In this document: piece after piece, positions 1 through 7,614 of the stretch
How positions within the stretch are numbered: position 1 is the stretch's first letter
Layout: the number at the start of each line of letters is the position of its first letter
NCBI GenBank assembly: GCA_029287555.1
Contig: JARFQX010001027.1
Location: 1-11,720, forward strand
Origin: Rubripirellula sp.
GTDB taxonomy: Bacteria; Planctomycetota; Planctomycetia; Pirellulales; Pirellulaceae
Length of the DNA: 11,720 nucleotides
Reading direction: 5' to 3'
Program-made: the position numbers and the translations under genes
Notes under the pieces: generated by a model
Database searches by the model: none
Told to the model about the DNA's origin: nothing
Seen by the model: only the letters and a program-made list of their open reading frames with translations

Positions 1-1
1 G

Positions 2-1378
2 TACTGCACCGATCAGCAGCGTTTCGACACGATCGGCGCGCTTGGTAATCCGCATGTGACCACGCCGACGATTGATTCGCTCGTGCGCGATGGCGTTTCC
101 CTGACGCGGGCCTATTGCCAGAGTCCGATCTGCACGCCAAGTCGATCGAGCTTCATGACGGGAATGTATCCGTCACGAGTTCACAACACGCGTAACGGTA
201 ACGACACCTTTCCAGAATTCCCCCCCGTTATCACCCGCTTGATCGCCGATGCTGGCTACGACTGTGGGTTGATCGGAAAGTTTCATCTTCGCAGTTCGGG
301 CCACCGCACCGAGCCTCGGATCGACGATGGCTTCTCCTATTGGAAATTCAGTCATGCGCCGCGCGACGATTGGAAGGTCGGCCACGACTACGCCGATTGG
401 GTTCGCGGCAACGGCGGCGACCTCGATGCGCTGCGCAAGAGCGAAGATGCGGTTCCGCCCGAGTTGCATCAGACGACTTGGGCTTCGGAGCGAGCCATCG
501 AGTTCATCACCGACCGCGCGGCATCCGACCAGCCCTGGCTGTTGAACCTCAACATTTACGATCCGCATCCGCCGTTTATCCCTCCCCGAGTTTACGCGGA
601 TCGATTCGACCCCTCGGCGATGCCCGGACCGCATTTCCGCGAGTCGGATCTGAAGCAGCAACGAAAGCTCGCATCGCTCGATTTTCAAGACCAACTGAGA
701 ACACCCCAGGAGCATGACGCTTGGAACGTCCAGGCCCGCTACTACGCAATGATCGCGCAGATCGACCATCAATTCGCCCGCATTCTTGATTGTCTCGATC
801 AGCATGGATTGCGAGACAACACGGTCATTCTGTTTACGAGCGACCATGGCGAAGCACTCGGGGATCACGGGCTGATGTTCAAGGGCTGTCGTTTTTACGA
901 AGGCCTGGTGCGAGTCCCGCTGATCTTCTCTTGGCCGGCCCAATTTGCCAGCGATCAACGTTGCGATGCGTTGGTGGAGCTGCTTGACATGTCGTCCACG
1001 TTGCTTGAGTTGACGGGGGTATCGATTCCCGACTATTTCCAGGGACGCAGCCTGGTACCGATCCTTGAAGGCCGTGTCGGTGAAACGCCGTTTCGGGACT
1101 TCGTGCGAAGTGAATACTTCGATGCGCTCGATCCACATTTCACAGGTGGTTCAGGGACTTTCGGGACGATGTTTCGAACCGAAACTCACAAGTTGTGCAT
1201 GTACCACGACAAAGGACTCGGTGAGCTCTACGATTTAAACGTGGATCCTTGGGAATTCGAAGATCTCTGGGACTCACCGTCACACCAGTCGATCAAGCAT
1301 GAGCTGATCCGCCGAGCTTTTGACGCCCACGTGGTGCTGACCACCGACATGGGATCTCCGCGAATCGCCCCAATGTGA
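2..1378 (+). CDS. Sulfatase (formylglycine-dependent), 5' partial
   Basis: This gene hydrolyses sulfate esters, probably on sulfated polysaccharides or small sulfated molecules; the substrate cannot be read from sequence. The reading frame is open from the first bases, so the true start and the N-terminal metal-binding aspartates lie outside the window; 458 codons are visible. The sulfatase signature CTPSR is present at nt 131-145, with the cysteine (visible residue 44) that is oxidised to formylglycine by a separate maturase. Other expected active-site positions are GKFHL (K93, H95), DPHPPF (H189), TSDHG (D281, H282) and K294. The C-terminal YDLNVDPWE segment is typical of the family. Members are usually exported, but the signal peptide region is not visible. 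It converges on the kinase gene with a 258-base spacer. An internal GTG at 56 is an alternative start, but homology-like sequence (RFDTIGALGNPHV) continues upstream of it, so I reject that start. Confidence 0.95.
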   Translation, partial: YCTDQQRFDTIGALGNPHVTTPTIDSLVRDGVSLTRAYCQSPICTPSRSSFMTGMYPSRVHNTRNGNDTFPEFPPVITRLIADAGYDCGLIGKFHLRSSGHRTEPRIDDGFSYWKFSHAPRDDWKVGHDYADWVRGNGGDLDALRKSEDAVPPELHQTTWASERAIEFITDRAASDQPWLLNLNIYDPHPPFIPPRVYADRFDPSAMPGPHFRESDLKQQRKLASLDFQDQLRTPQEHDAWNVQARYYAMIAQIDHQFARILDCLDQHGLRDNTVILFTSDHGEALGDHGLMFKGCRFYEGLVRVPLIFSWPAQFASDQRCDALVELLDMSSTLLELTGVSIPDYFQGRSLVPILEGRVGETPFRDFVRSEYFDALDPHFTGGSGTFGTMFRTETHKLCMYHDKGLGELYDLNVDPWEFEDLWDSPSHQSIKHELIRRAFDAHVVLTTDMGSPRIAPM

Positions 1379-1479
1379 TCGACAGGTCCTTGGGTTGACA
1401 CGAAGGCCGCCCCGCGGCGCCCACTCGACTTTGGGCTCAAGCTGATCGCCCCTCCCCGGAGATTGATCCATCAAAGTTC

Positions 1480-1525
1480 GCCGATCGGAGCTTAACAGCC
1501 CAATACGATCGGCGGAGCGATCGGC
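1480..1525. repeat. Triple CGATCG inverted/direct repeat between convergent genes
   Basis: GCCGATCG (1480-1487) is followed by two exact inverted copies, CGATCGGC at 1506-1513 and 1518-1525. The first pair could form an 8-bp stem with an 18-base loop. It lies between the convergent sulfatase and kinase genes, where a bidirectional terminator would be expected, but no T-tract follows on either strand. It may be a terminator-like hairpin, a protein-binding site, or a chance cluster of the abundant palindrome CGATCG. The rest of the spacer (1379-1636) shows no gene. Confidence 0.4.
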
Positions 1526-1607
1526 GACTATGTGATTCTTGAAAATGCTTTAGTTCTTGTCTTGGGACGTGTCGTGCAACCAAAAGGACGAGACAGGTCG
1601 CACAATC

Positions 1608-1628
1608 CTGATGAACTCGCCGCATCAG
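1608..1628 (-). terminator. Weak stem-loop just after the kinase stop codon
   Basis: CTGATG (1608-1613) and CATCAG (1623-1628) form a perfect 6-bp stem with a 9-base loop, starting 8 bases after the kinase stop codon (1637-1639). No T-tract follows, so it is a poor intrinsic terminator. The position is the main argument for it. Confidence 0.2.
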
Positions 1629-1636
1629 CGGGAAAT

Positions 1637-4600
1637 CTATTCCGACCAGTCGAGACTGACTTGTTTCAGTTCGTGTCTGATCTCGTGTAGATTCCAAGTT
1701 TGTACGTTACCGTTTGACGCCCCGACGGTAATCCACGCGCCATCAGGACTGATCGCCACGCGAACAAGATTTGCATGAAGCGATTGGAAGGTCGCCAGCA
1801 TGTCGGAAGTGTTGGTGTTCCAAAGCGTGACCTTTCGATCGTCAGCCGAAACCGCGCAGAGCAGATCGCCCGATCGGTCGAAAGCGATGTCTATGATGCC
1901 CGATGGCAGGTCACCGATCGTGGCAAGCCGCTGCCCCGTGTCTTGATTGAAAATGATTATCCGATCCTCTTCGGCAACCGCAAATCGAACGCCGTCCCCA
2001 GCAAAGTCAAAGCAGTGAAGATCGGTCGATCGGTGTGCGAGAGTCACCCGTCCTGTGGCGACGCTCAAGACCTCGACCTGATACTTGTCTGTGTCCGGTT
2101 CAGGACTTGGTAAGCGGATTGCCCGCGAAAGTTTGCTCCCGTCGGGGCTGAATCCAACGTACCTGTAGGGGTACGTCAGTGTTCGCGGAACTTGACCCAG
2201 GTCAGCGATCTCGGTCAATTTTTCGTAGTCCCAAACCTTTTGGACGTGGAAGCCTTCAAGGAGGGCGATCAGTTTTCCATCCGGGCTCACGGTGTAAGCT
2301 CGCCCCGAAAGGTCTGCTCGAAAATCGACAGGGAACCTCGAAACTTGCCTTCCCGATCGCGTTTCCCAAACGCACACCTCCGCATCGTCTTCCACCGTCA
2401 AGTAGACAAGTCGCTCTGAGTCGGCGCTGAACACGGGATGCCTCATCGTACTGAAGCGCAAATCCTCATCGTCGTCAAGTTTGTGGCTCCTGCCAGGGTT
2501 AGTTGCGTCAACGCTCCACTGAAGCACACTTCGGTCACGGCCCACGAGGATCAATCCTTCGCCACCGCTTTCGTCATCGAGGAACGTGATCGCCACCGGA
2601 TTACTCACGCACGTGGCGATTGGCGCACCATCGTCGACGTTCCAAACCTTAATGTGTGGGCCGTCAAAGGCTGCGAGCCGTGAACCACTGCGATTGAATA
2701 CCATGAAATCGCGGCGAGGAAGTCTCGACTTCTGAGCACGATTGACGGTGACTGGATCAGCTTGTCGATCGGGGCGTGCGATCAGGATTTGATCGTTCGC
2801 ACGCCAAGCAACACGCTGACCATCTGGGGAGATGGACAGGCGGGTGAGTTCTCGGATCTCCGTTGAGAAATCGCCAACTTGACGTTCATCTTGGATGTCG
2901 GTGATCGTCTTCCCTTCGATTGCCAAGAGGCGATCGTCTTGAAAGAACAAATGAGAAGAATCTGGTAGTCGATACTCATTCACCAAGTCTCCCGTCGTGC
3001 TTTCCCAGAGTTTCACGACACCTTCGGAGTCATAACGATACGCGATCTGTGACCCATCGGCGCTGAATACGGTACCGGGTCGGTTTAACGATGTGAATCG
3101 AGAGTCTCGTTCGTCCCTCCAAAGTTCAGCGCCCGTCTCCAGGTTGAAGACCCGCAAGCGGACCCGATTTTCCGTGCCGGCAATCAGCAACTTCCCCGAT
3201 GGTGTCACGCTTAGATTCGTGTAGCTCCGCGACCGGTTGTCTTTCGCCTCATCCTGCCTGAAGTCGACTTTTCCGGCCTCCTCTCCGGACGCGCGGAGTT
3301 GTCGGTTCCAAACGGATGACCGATCGCAGCCCCAGAGTTGATCTCCGTCCGGTGAGTAGGCAAGCGGTATTCCCTGTCTCTCCAGGACGGTCGAATCCTG
3401 AGCTGATGAGGGGTCGATCAGGTGCACGCTCGGGCCGCGAGCAAATGCCAGGGAATCGTTCTGCGGATTGAACTGCAGTTTGGTGTACCGGTCGTCGTAC
3501 CTGGCCCATGAGCCAAGATGATTGGACTCCGAGAGCGGGGCGACAAACTGCCACTGCCGAAGCCCCGCCGAAGAACGGCTGAGCAGGAATTCCCCCGAAT
3601 GCGACCAGTCGATGCTGGTGGCCGTGACGTCGGGGGTTTGTGTCGCGAGTCGTCCCGTTGTGAAGTCCCAGATGCGCAGGACCCCGTCCACACCCCGGGT
3701 CGCCAACCAACGCCCATTGGGTGCGAGCTGAGCGATGCTAACCGATCCGTCGTACAGGGAGTTGTGAAAAACCTCCTTCGCCCGCGGTGGATCGCTCGAA
3801 GACTCAGCGGCTAATAGCTCGCTCAAGTCCCATCCCTTGACGGCCCCGGCTTGACCGCCGGCAACCAGCGTTTGCCCGTCGCGACTGAAGTCGACTCTTT
3901 GCGGGCGCCTGATGGCAGCATAACCGCCAAAGAGCCGGTCCACCGGCAGCCTCGCCAAGCGCGTTCGATCCTCGACATTCCATAGCCGGATTTCGTGGGT
4001 TCGGTTGTCGATCACGCTCACGGCCAGGATATTCCCGCCAGGTTGAAAGCAGAGGCAGTCGACGAAAAGAAGTCGATCGACTTTATCGATTTCCAGCGTT
4101 TTCGTGAGGCGAAGCGAATCAAGTTCGTAAATCAGGACCCGCGGCTGACCATCCTTTTCGCTTAGCACCGCAAGCCAGCGTGATTCCGGGTCGAAGGCGA
4201 GGATTTCCGAAATGACTGGCTTGTCATCGGGGCCCAACAACTCGCCGACAAGCTCCCCGGCGCCGGTGTTCCAAACGGAAGTGCCGGCATCATCGAGTGT
4301 TCGTGCCGCCAGGAATCGGCCGTCATCGCTGATCGTGGCAGGCTGCTTGATCTCGGGAGTGTCCACATACAAGCGGAGCACCTCTCCATCTTGAAAACCA
4401 ACTTCGACCGGCCTGCCCTGACCGGGGATCAAGAGCATACGATCATCGGAGCCGAGCAGCGACACGGTACTGGCGGACCAGAGGTAGCGCCGGTAGGTCG
4501 CACGTTCATTCTCATCGCTGATCGCTTGGAGGCGGTCACGATTCTCCCTCGAGAAAACCTCGTCCTTGACGGGGTAGGGAAGCTCGCGGACGGGGATTAG

Positions 4601-6136
4601 GTCGGGCAAGTTCAGAGCGACGAGGTACTCGTTGCGCAAATCCAGGTCGGGCTGGATCTTTGCGGCCTCGGCGATGGCGGAAAGCGCTTTGGAACGCCGC
4701 CCCGTCTCGGTTGTGGCGCGAAGCGCACGCGACTGCTGAAGCAGCGATTCGCGTAAGGCTTGATTCGTCGCAGCTTGCTCCGCTTTGACCCGAAGAAGTG
4801 CCGCCTCTTTGGCGTCACGCGCCTCAATGGCTGCTTCTTGCTGGGTGACAGCGATGCCCTGGGCTCGTTTCCAATGCATCGCCAGCCAAATGCTGATCGC
4901 TGTCGCCAAAAGAAGAAGCGCGGCGAAAGCTCCGGCCGTAACCACGTGTTTCCGATACTTGCGAGCGAGTTTGCGCAGTCGGTAACTGCCCGATGGTGGG
5001 CTCGCTTCGACGGGCTCGTCGACCAGGTAACGCTGCAGGTCCCCGGCAAAGGCGTTGGCCGTCTCGTATCGGCGACCGCGATCCTTGTCCAAGGCCTTCA
5101 TCACGATCCAATCGAGCTCACCGCGTACCAGGGCTGCCAGCCGTCTCGGCTCGACGCGTCGATTCGCAGCGATCGAAGGCAATGCGGCACTGCTGCTGAC
5201 CCGGGTGCTCGGCTTGGCGGGCTCTTCCTCGCGAATGATCCGCATGATTTCGTCATAGCCCGCCGTTCGCAGGCGTGTCCGATCCAAGGGCAATTCGCCC
5301 GTCAGCAGTTCGTAGAGGACGACGCCAAGCGAGTAAATGTCGGTCCGCGTATCAATATCAAGTTGATTGCGCTGCGATTGCTCGGGACTCATGTACTCAA
5401 GCGTCCCAATCACCTGCCCGAGCTGGGTGAACATGGTCTTTTCCGTCAGCGACTGGCTCGTTGCCTTGGCGACGCCAAAGTCAATGATCTTGGGAACCGG
5501 TTTGGAATCGTATAATGCGACGAGGATGTTGCCGGGCTTCAGGTCCCGGTGAATCACCCCTTTTTGATGCGCGTGCTGGACGCCCTGACAGACGGGAACG
5601 AACAGTTCCAACCGTTCCTTGGGCGTCAGGTGCTGCTGGTCGCAGAACTTGGTGATTGGAATTCCATTGACGAGTTCCATCACAAAATACGGATGTCCGG
5701 ATTCGGTTTGACCGGCATCAAGGACCTTCGCAATGTTGGGATGATCCATCATCGCCAAAGCCTGTCGCTCCGCCTCGAAGCGCGCAATCACCTGCCGTGA
5801 ATCCATTCCCGGCTTGATGATCTTCAGTGCAACGCGACGCACCAGAGGCGTCTTTTGCTCGGCCATGTAAACGACGCCCATGCCGCCTTCGCCAAGCTTC
5901 TGCAATAACTTGTACGGACCGATCGACTTGGGGGGCTCGAACGATCGGTCGGCGATTGCCGCACTCGTCTCGTCGGGCTCCTGGATCGCATCGACCCTCA
6001 ACAACGTGCGCAATCGCTCCTTCAGCTCCTCATCCTCGCCGCAGGCTTGATCAAGGTAAGCCTGTTGCGCATCGCGCGACGTAATCTCGCAGGCAATCTG
6101 AAAGATTTCTTCTTCGCTAGGTTGACCTTCGGCCAT
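1637..6136 (-). CDS. Membrane-anchored Ser/Thr protein kinase with WD40-like propeller domain
   Basis: A Hanks-type kinase of 1499 residues. A helical N-terminal segment (about 8-50) of the type found in planctomycete kinases is followed by a complete catalytic domain (about 74-370). It has the glycine loop GEGGMG (82-87), lysine 105 in VALK, HRDLKPGN with D198, K200 and N203, DFG at 219-221, SPE at 250-252 and D266. One transmembrane helix lies at about 398-420 with basic flanks, then a short Ala/Glu-rich probable coiled coil (about 430-475). From about 510 to the end I see roughly 19 WD40-like blade ends such as EIRLWNV, VLRIWDF, VVKLWES and VTLWNT. The kinase should face the cytoplasm and the propellers the outside, suggesting a sensor or scaffold. 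The start is fixed by an in-frame TAG directly before the ATG; no Shine-Dalgarno is visible. It diverges from an ECF sigma gene, a likely partner. The ligand and kinase targets are unknown. Confidence 0.96.
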   Translation of the reverse strand: MAEGQPSEEEIFQIACEITSRDAQQAYLDQACGEDEELKERLRTLLRVDAIQEPDETSAAIADRSFEPPKSIGPYKLLQKLGEGGMGVVYMAEQKTPLVRRVALKIIKPGMDSRQVIARFEAERQALAMMDHPNIAKVLDAGQTESGHPYFVMELVNGIPITKFCDQQHLTPKERLELFVPVCQGVQHAHQKGVIHRDLKPGNILVALYDSKPVPKIIDFGVAKATSQSLTEKTMFTQLGQVIGTLEYMSPEQSQRNQLDIDTRTDIYSLGVVLYELLTGELPLDRTRLRTAGYDEIMRIIREEEPAKPSTRVSSSAALPSIAANRRVEPRRLAALVRGELDWIVMKALDKDRGRRYETANAFAGDLQRYLVDEPVEASPPSGSYRLRKLARKYRKHVVTAGAFAALLLLATAISIWLAMHWKRAQGIAVTQQEAAIEARDAKEAALLRVKAEQAATNQALRESLLQQSRALRATTETGRRSKALSAIAEAAKIQPDLDLRNEYLVALNLPDLIPVRELPYPVKDEVFSRENRDRLQAISDENERATYRRYLWSASTVSLLGSDDRMLLIPGQGRPVEVGFQDGEVLRLYVDTPEIKQPATISDDGRFLAARTLDDAGTSVWNTGAGELVGELLGPDDKPVISEILAFDPESRWLAVLSEKDGQPRVLIYELDSLRLTKTLEIDKVDRLLFVDCLCFQPGGNILAVSVIDNRTHEIRLWNVEDRTRLARLPVDRLFGGYAAIRRPQRVDFSRDGQTLVAGGQAGAVKGWDLSELLAAESSSDPPRAKEVFHNSLYDGSVSIAQLAPNGRWLATRGVDGVLRIWDFTTGRLATQTPDVTATSIDWSHSGEFLLSRSSAGLRQWQFVAPLSESNHLGSWARYDDRYTKLQFNPQNDSLAFARGPSVHLIDPSSAQDSTVLERQGIPLAYSPDGDQLWGCDRSSVWNRQLRASGEEAGKVDFRQDEAKDNRSRSYTNLSVTPSGKLLIAGTENRVRLRVFNLETGAELWRDERDSRFTSLNRPGTVFSADGSQIAYRYDSEGVVKLWESTTGDLVNEYRLPDSSHLFFQDDRLLAIEGKTITDIQDERQVGDFSTEIRELTRLSISPDGQRVAWRANDQILIARPDRQADPVTVNRAQKSRLPRRDFMVFNRSGSRLAAFDGPHIKVWNVDDGAPIATCVSNPVAITFLDDESGGEGLILVGRDRSVLQWSVDATNPGRSHKLDDDEDLRFSTMRHPVFSADSERLVYLTVEDDAEVCVWETRSGRQVSRFPVDFRADLSGRAYTVSPDGKLIALLEGFHVQKVWDYEKLTEIADLGQVPRTLTYPYRYVGFSPDGSKLSRAIRLPSPEPDTDKYQVEVLSVATGRVTLAHRSTDLHCFDFAGDGVRFAVAEEDRIIIFNQDTGQRLATIGDLPSGIIDIAFDRSGDLLCAVSADDRKVTLWNTNTSDMLATFQSLHANLVRVAISPDGAWITVGASNGNVQTWNLHEIRHELKQVSLDWSE

Positions 6137-6182
6137 CTACATTCTCAGATTTTGCACGGCAGATCCGCCGCAGGAAACTCTC

Positions 6183-6195
6183 GCTGGTGACCAGC
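6183..6195. promoter_or_regulatory. 13-bp dyad upstream of the kinase
   Basis: GCTGGT-G-ACCAGC is a perfect 6+1+6 dyad starting 46 bases upstream of the kinase ATG. Its position suits an operator in the leader of the kinase gene. A dyad of this size can arise by chance, and no second copy is seen near the sigma gene. The remaining spacer between the kinase and the small membrane gene (6137-6385) shows only a possible 26-codon upstream reading frame, described in the findings. Confidence 0.2.
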
Positions 6196-6385
6196 ATTGC
6201 TGTCGAACTGGTTTGAAGGAAGCATGCCGTTAATCAAGCCAGGCCTGATACGAAAGACAGTTTAGGGTGAATTCGCCAGGGAGTGGTCGCTCCTTGCTGT
6301 TGATCGTCGGGCCTTGTGCAGCGGATCGAACTCCGATTTTGGAACCAGAGACCATCCGGACTATGCCGGCGACGGAGAAGCCGCA

Positions 6386-6676
6386 TTACATGCCCGCTAA
6401 CACATGCAACAGCTGACGTGGATGCATCGTTTCCAGCTCGAAGATCGCCGATTGCAGAGGGCCCACTGACACTCCAATGATCCAGATGACGGTGGCGATC
6501 AAACATGTGGTGACTACACCAGCAGCCATCACGTCCGCCGACTTCTTCGCATGCTGCCGACAGACTGCCAAGAGGCCGCCAGATCTCGAGCGACCCACGC
6601 GACGAGGATTCCGTTTCGCATAGCCGGTTCGTGGCGACGAGAAGCGATCGGTGACGGGCGTAAGGACGACGCTCAT
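6386..6676 (-). CDS. Small single-span membrane protein, unknown function
   Basis: A predicted protein of 96 residues that I do not recognise. Residues 1-48 are strongly basic (about 11 Arg/Lys) and should stay in the cytoplasm. A hydrophobic helix spans about 49-72 (core TTCLIATVIWIIGV), and about 24 residues follow outside. The start at 6676 is chosen because GGAG lies 7 bases upstream, one of the better ribosome binding sites in the window. The frame is open further upstream to 6862, but that extension runs into the sigma gene and lacks such a site. It is on the kinase strand, 249 bases upstream of the kinase, and diverges from the sigma gene. An anti-sigma-like or kinase-accessory role is possible but is inference from position and topology only. 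It could also be a chance reading frame; the clean transmembrane helix and ribosome site argue for a real gene. Confidence 0.45.
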   Translation of the reverse strand: MSVVLTPVTDRFSSPRTGYAKRNPRRVGRSRSGGLLAVCRQHAKKSADVMAAGVVTTCLIATVIWIIGVSVGPLQSAIFELETMHPRQLLHVLAGM

Positions 6677-6796
6677 GGTGGTGCTCCGAGGGAGAGGGAT
6701 GGCAACCGAATTGGGCCTCATCAATCCATCCGGAATCCTGCCCCGGAATCCGTCAAGAAATCCGGCAGATATTTTCGATCTCGCTTCCGGGAGCCC

Positions 6797-6826
6797 AGGA
6801 ATTGCGTTGTAATGGCTGTAATTCCT
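6797..6826. promoter_or_regulatory. Inverted repeat upstream of the sigma gene
   Basis: AGGAATT (6797-6803) and AATTCCT (6820-6826) are perfect 7-base arms around a 16-base spacer, with centres 23 bases apart, about two helical turns. The repeat ends 24 bases before the sigma ATG, within the 174-base divergent region shared with the small membrane gene. It could be an operator for a dimeric regulator. Its left arm also contains GGAAT, close to the GGAAC -35 core used by many ECF sigma factors, so an autoregulated promoter is another reading. No confident -10 element is visible. Confidence 0.35.
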
Positions 6827-6850
6827 TGAAATGGGCGTTTTGGACTGGCA

Positions 6851-7429
6851 ATGTCCGACCACGAGAAACTAACCAACGCGATCGCTGCAGCCCGCTCGGG
6901 TGACCGTCGGGCGGCCGCTGATTTGATGCCGCTGCTTTACGACGAGCTAAGGAACCTGGGCCGATCACTGCTCAGACGCCAAGGTCCGGGACAGACGCTG
7001 CAGGCCACGGCGCTGGTGCACGAGGCATATGCCAAATTGGTCGGAATCCGGGATCCGGGGTGGGACGGACGTGGCCACTTCTTTGCTGCGGCGGCTCAGG
7101 CGATGCGAGAAGTCTTGGTCGACCAGGCCCGGCGTCGTGCCGCGTTCAAGCGCGGCGGGAATCTGCAACGTCGGGAATTCGACTCCGGCGATCTGCCCAT
7201 CCAGTCTCCGGTAGAAAATCTGCTGGCCCTCGACGATGCCATTAAGAAACTCGAATCCGACGCGCCCGAGAAAGCTCAAATCGTCATGCTCCGCTTCTTT
7301 GCGGGTTTGACGATGGAAGAAATCGCAAACGAGCTCAACACGTCCAAATCGTCCGTCGAACGGCAATGGAGATACATTCGCGCCTGGCTCTACAAGGAAC
7401 TCGACGAATCGGAGCCCGAACACCGCTGA
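6851..7429 (+). CDS. ECF-type RNA polymerase sigma factor (Sig-70_X6-like)
   Basis: A 192-residue alternative sigma factor that would direct RNA polymerase to its own promoters. Region 2 covers about 22-100, including the segments QATALVHEAY and AQAMREVLVDQARRR, characteristic of the planctomycete-rich Sig-70_X6 group. A linker (about 100-125) leads to region 4 (about 126-184), with the helix-turn-helix AGLTMEEIANELNTSKSSVE at 161-180. The length is normal for the group. The start is supported by an in-frame TGA at 6827-6829; no clear ribosome site precedes it, as is common in this phylum. ECF sigma factors linked to Ser/Thr kinases are an established planctomycete theme, and phosphorylation of a sigma factor by its kinase has been shown for a related pair in Vibrio. 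Here the kinase gene is divergent, with a small membrane gene between, rather than directly downstream. No classical anti-sigma domain is seen nearby. Confidence 0.95.
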   Translation: MSDHEKLTNAIAAARSGDRRAAADLMPLLYDELRNLGRSLLRRQGPGQTLQATALVHEAYAKLVGIRDPGWDGRGHFFAAAAQAMREVLVDQARRRAAFKRGGNLQRREFDSGDLPIQSPVENLLALDDAIKKLESDAPEKAQIVMLRFFAGLTMEEIANELNTSKSSVERQWRYIRAWLYKELDESEPEHR

Positions 7430-7455
7430 CCGCGATTGAAAAGAGTGAAAGGAAG

Positions 7456-7539
7456 AAAGGGGGCGAGCACGAAAGGGACGGGCCCCAAGAGCTGCTAGCG
7501 GCCCCTGGGTGCTTCGGAATTTTGGTGTCTGCCCCCTTT
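7456..7539 (+). ncRNA. Nested stem-loop element downstream of the sigma gene
   Basis: Three nested stems can be drawn. The outer is AAAGGGGGC (7456-7464) with GCCCCCTTT (7531-7539), 9 bp. Directly inside it is GAGCAC (7465-7470) with GTGCTT (7509-7514), one G-U pair. The apical stem is GGGCC (7480-7484) with GGCCC (7500-7504). A 16-base bulge (7515-7530) remains on the 3' side, ending in GGTGTCT. The element starts 26 bases after the sigma stop and ends 75 bases before the next gene. It may be a terminator/attenuator, a small RNA or a dispersed palindromic repeat. A pyrimidine-rich stretch and ATTTTTAAATT follow, but there is no classic T-tract directly after the stem. Confidence 0.4.
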
Positions 7540-7614
7540 TCCCGACCCCGGTTCAACCCCATTTTTAAATTCTGACAAAGCACTAGTAAGTTTCCACAAC
7601 AAAGTCGTTCGGCC

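Noticed and set aside
173..1138. Long open frame (321 codons) antisense to the sulfatase
   Set aside because: The plus-strand frame carries the complete sulfatase motif set. The antisense protein has no recognisable domain and is explained by the codon bias of the opposite strand.
4760..5515. 251-codon open frame antisense to the kinase catalytic domain
   Set aside because: It overlaps the most conserved kinase motifs and its translation shows no domain; it is a shadow of the kinase gene.
6234..6506. 90-codon minus-strand frame upstream of the kinase
   Set aside because: It overlaps the better-supported small membrane gene in another frame and has neither a ribosome site nor a hydrophobic or domain-like segment.
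6677..6862. Longer start for the small membrane protein, reaching into the sigma gene
   Set aside because: The extension overlaps the sigma start codon, has no good ribosome site and adds no recognisable feature; the ATG at 6676 has GGAG 7 bases upstream.
6965..7423. 152-codon open frame antisense to the sigma factor
   Set aside because: The sigma factor is complete with both conserved regions; the antisense translation is featureless.
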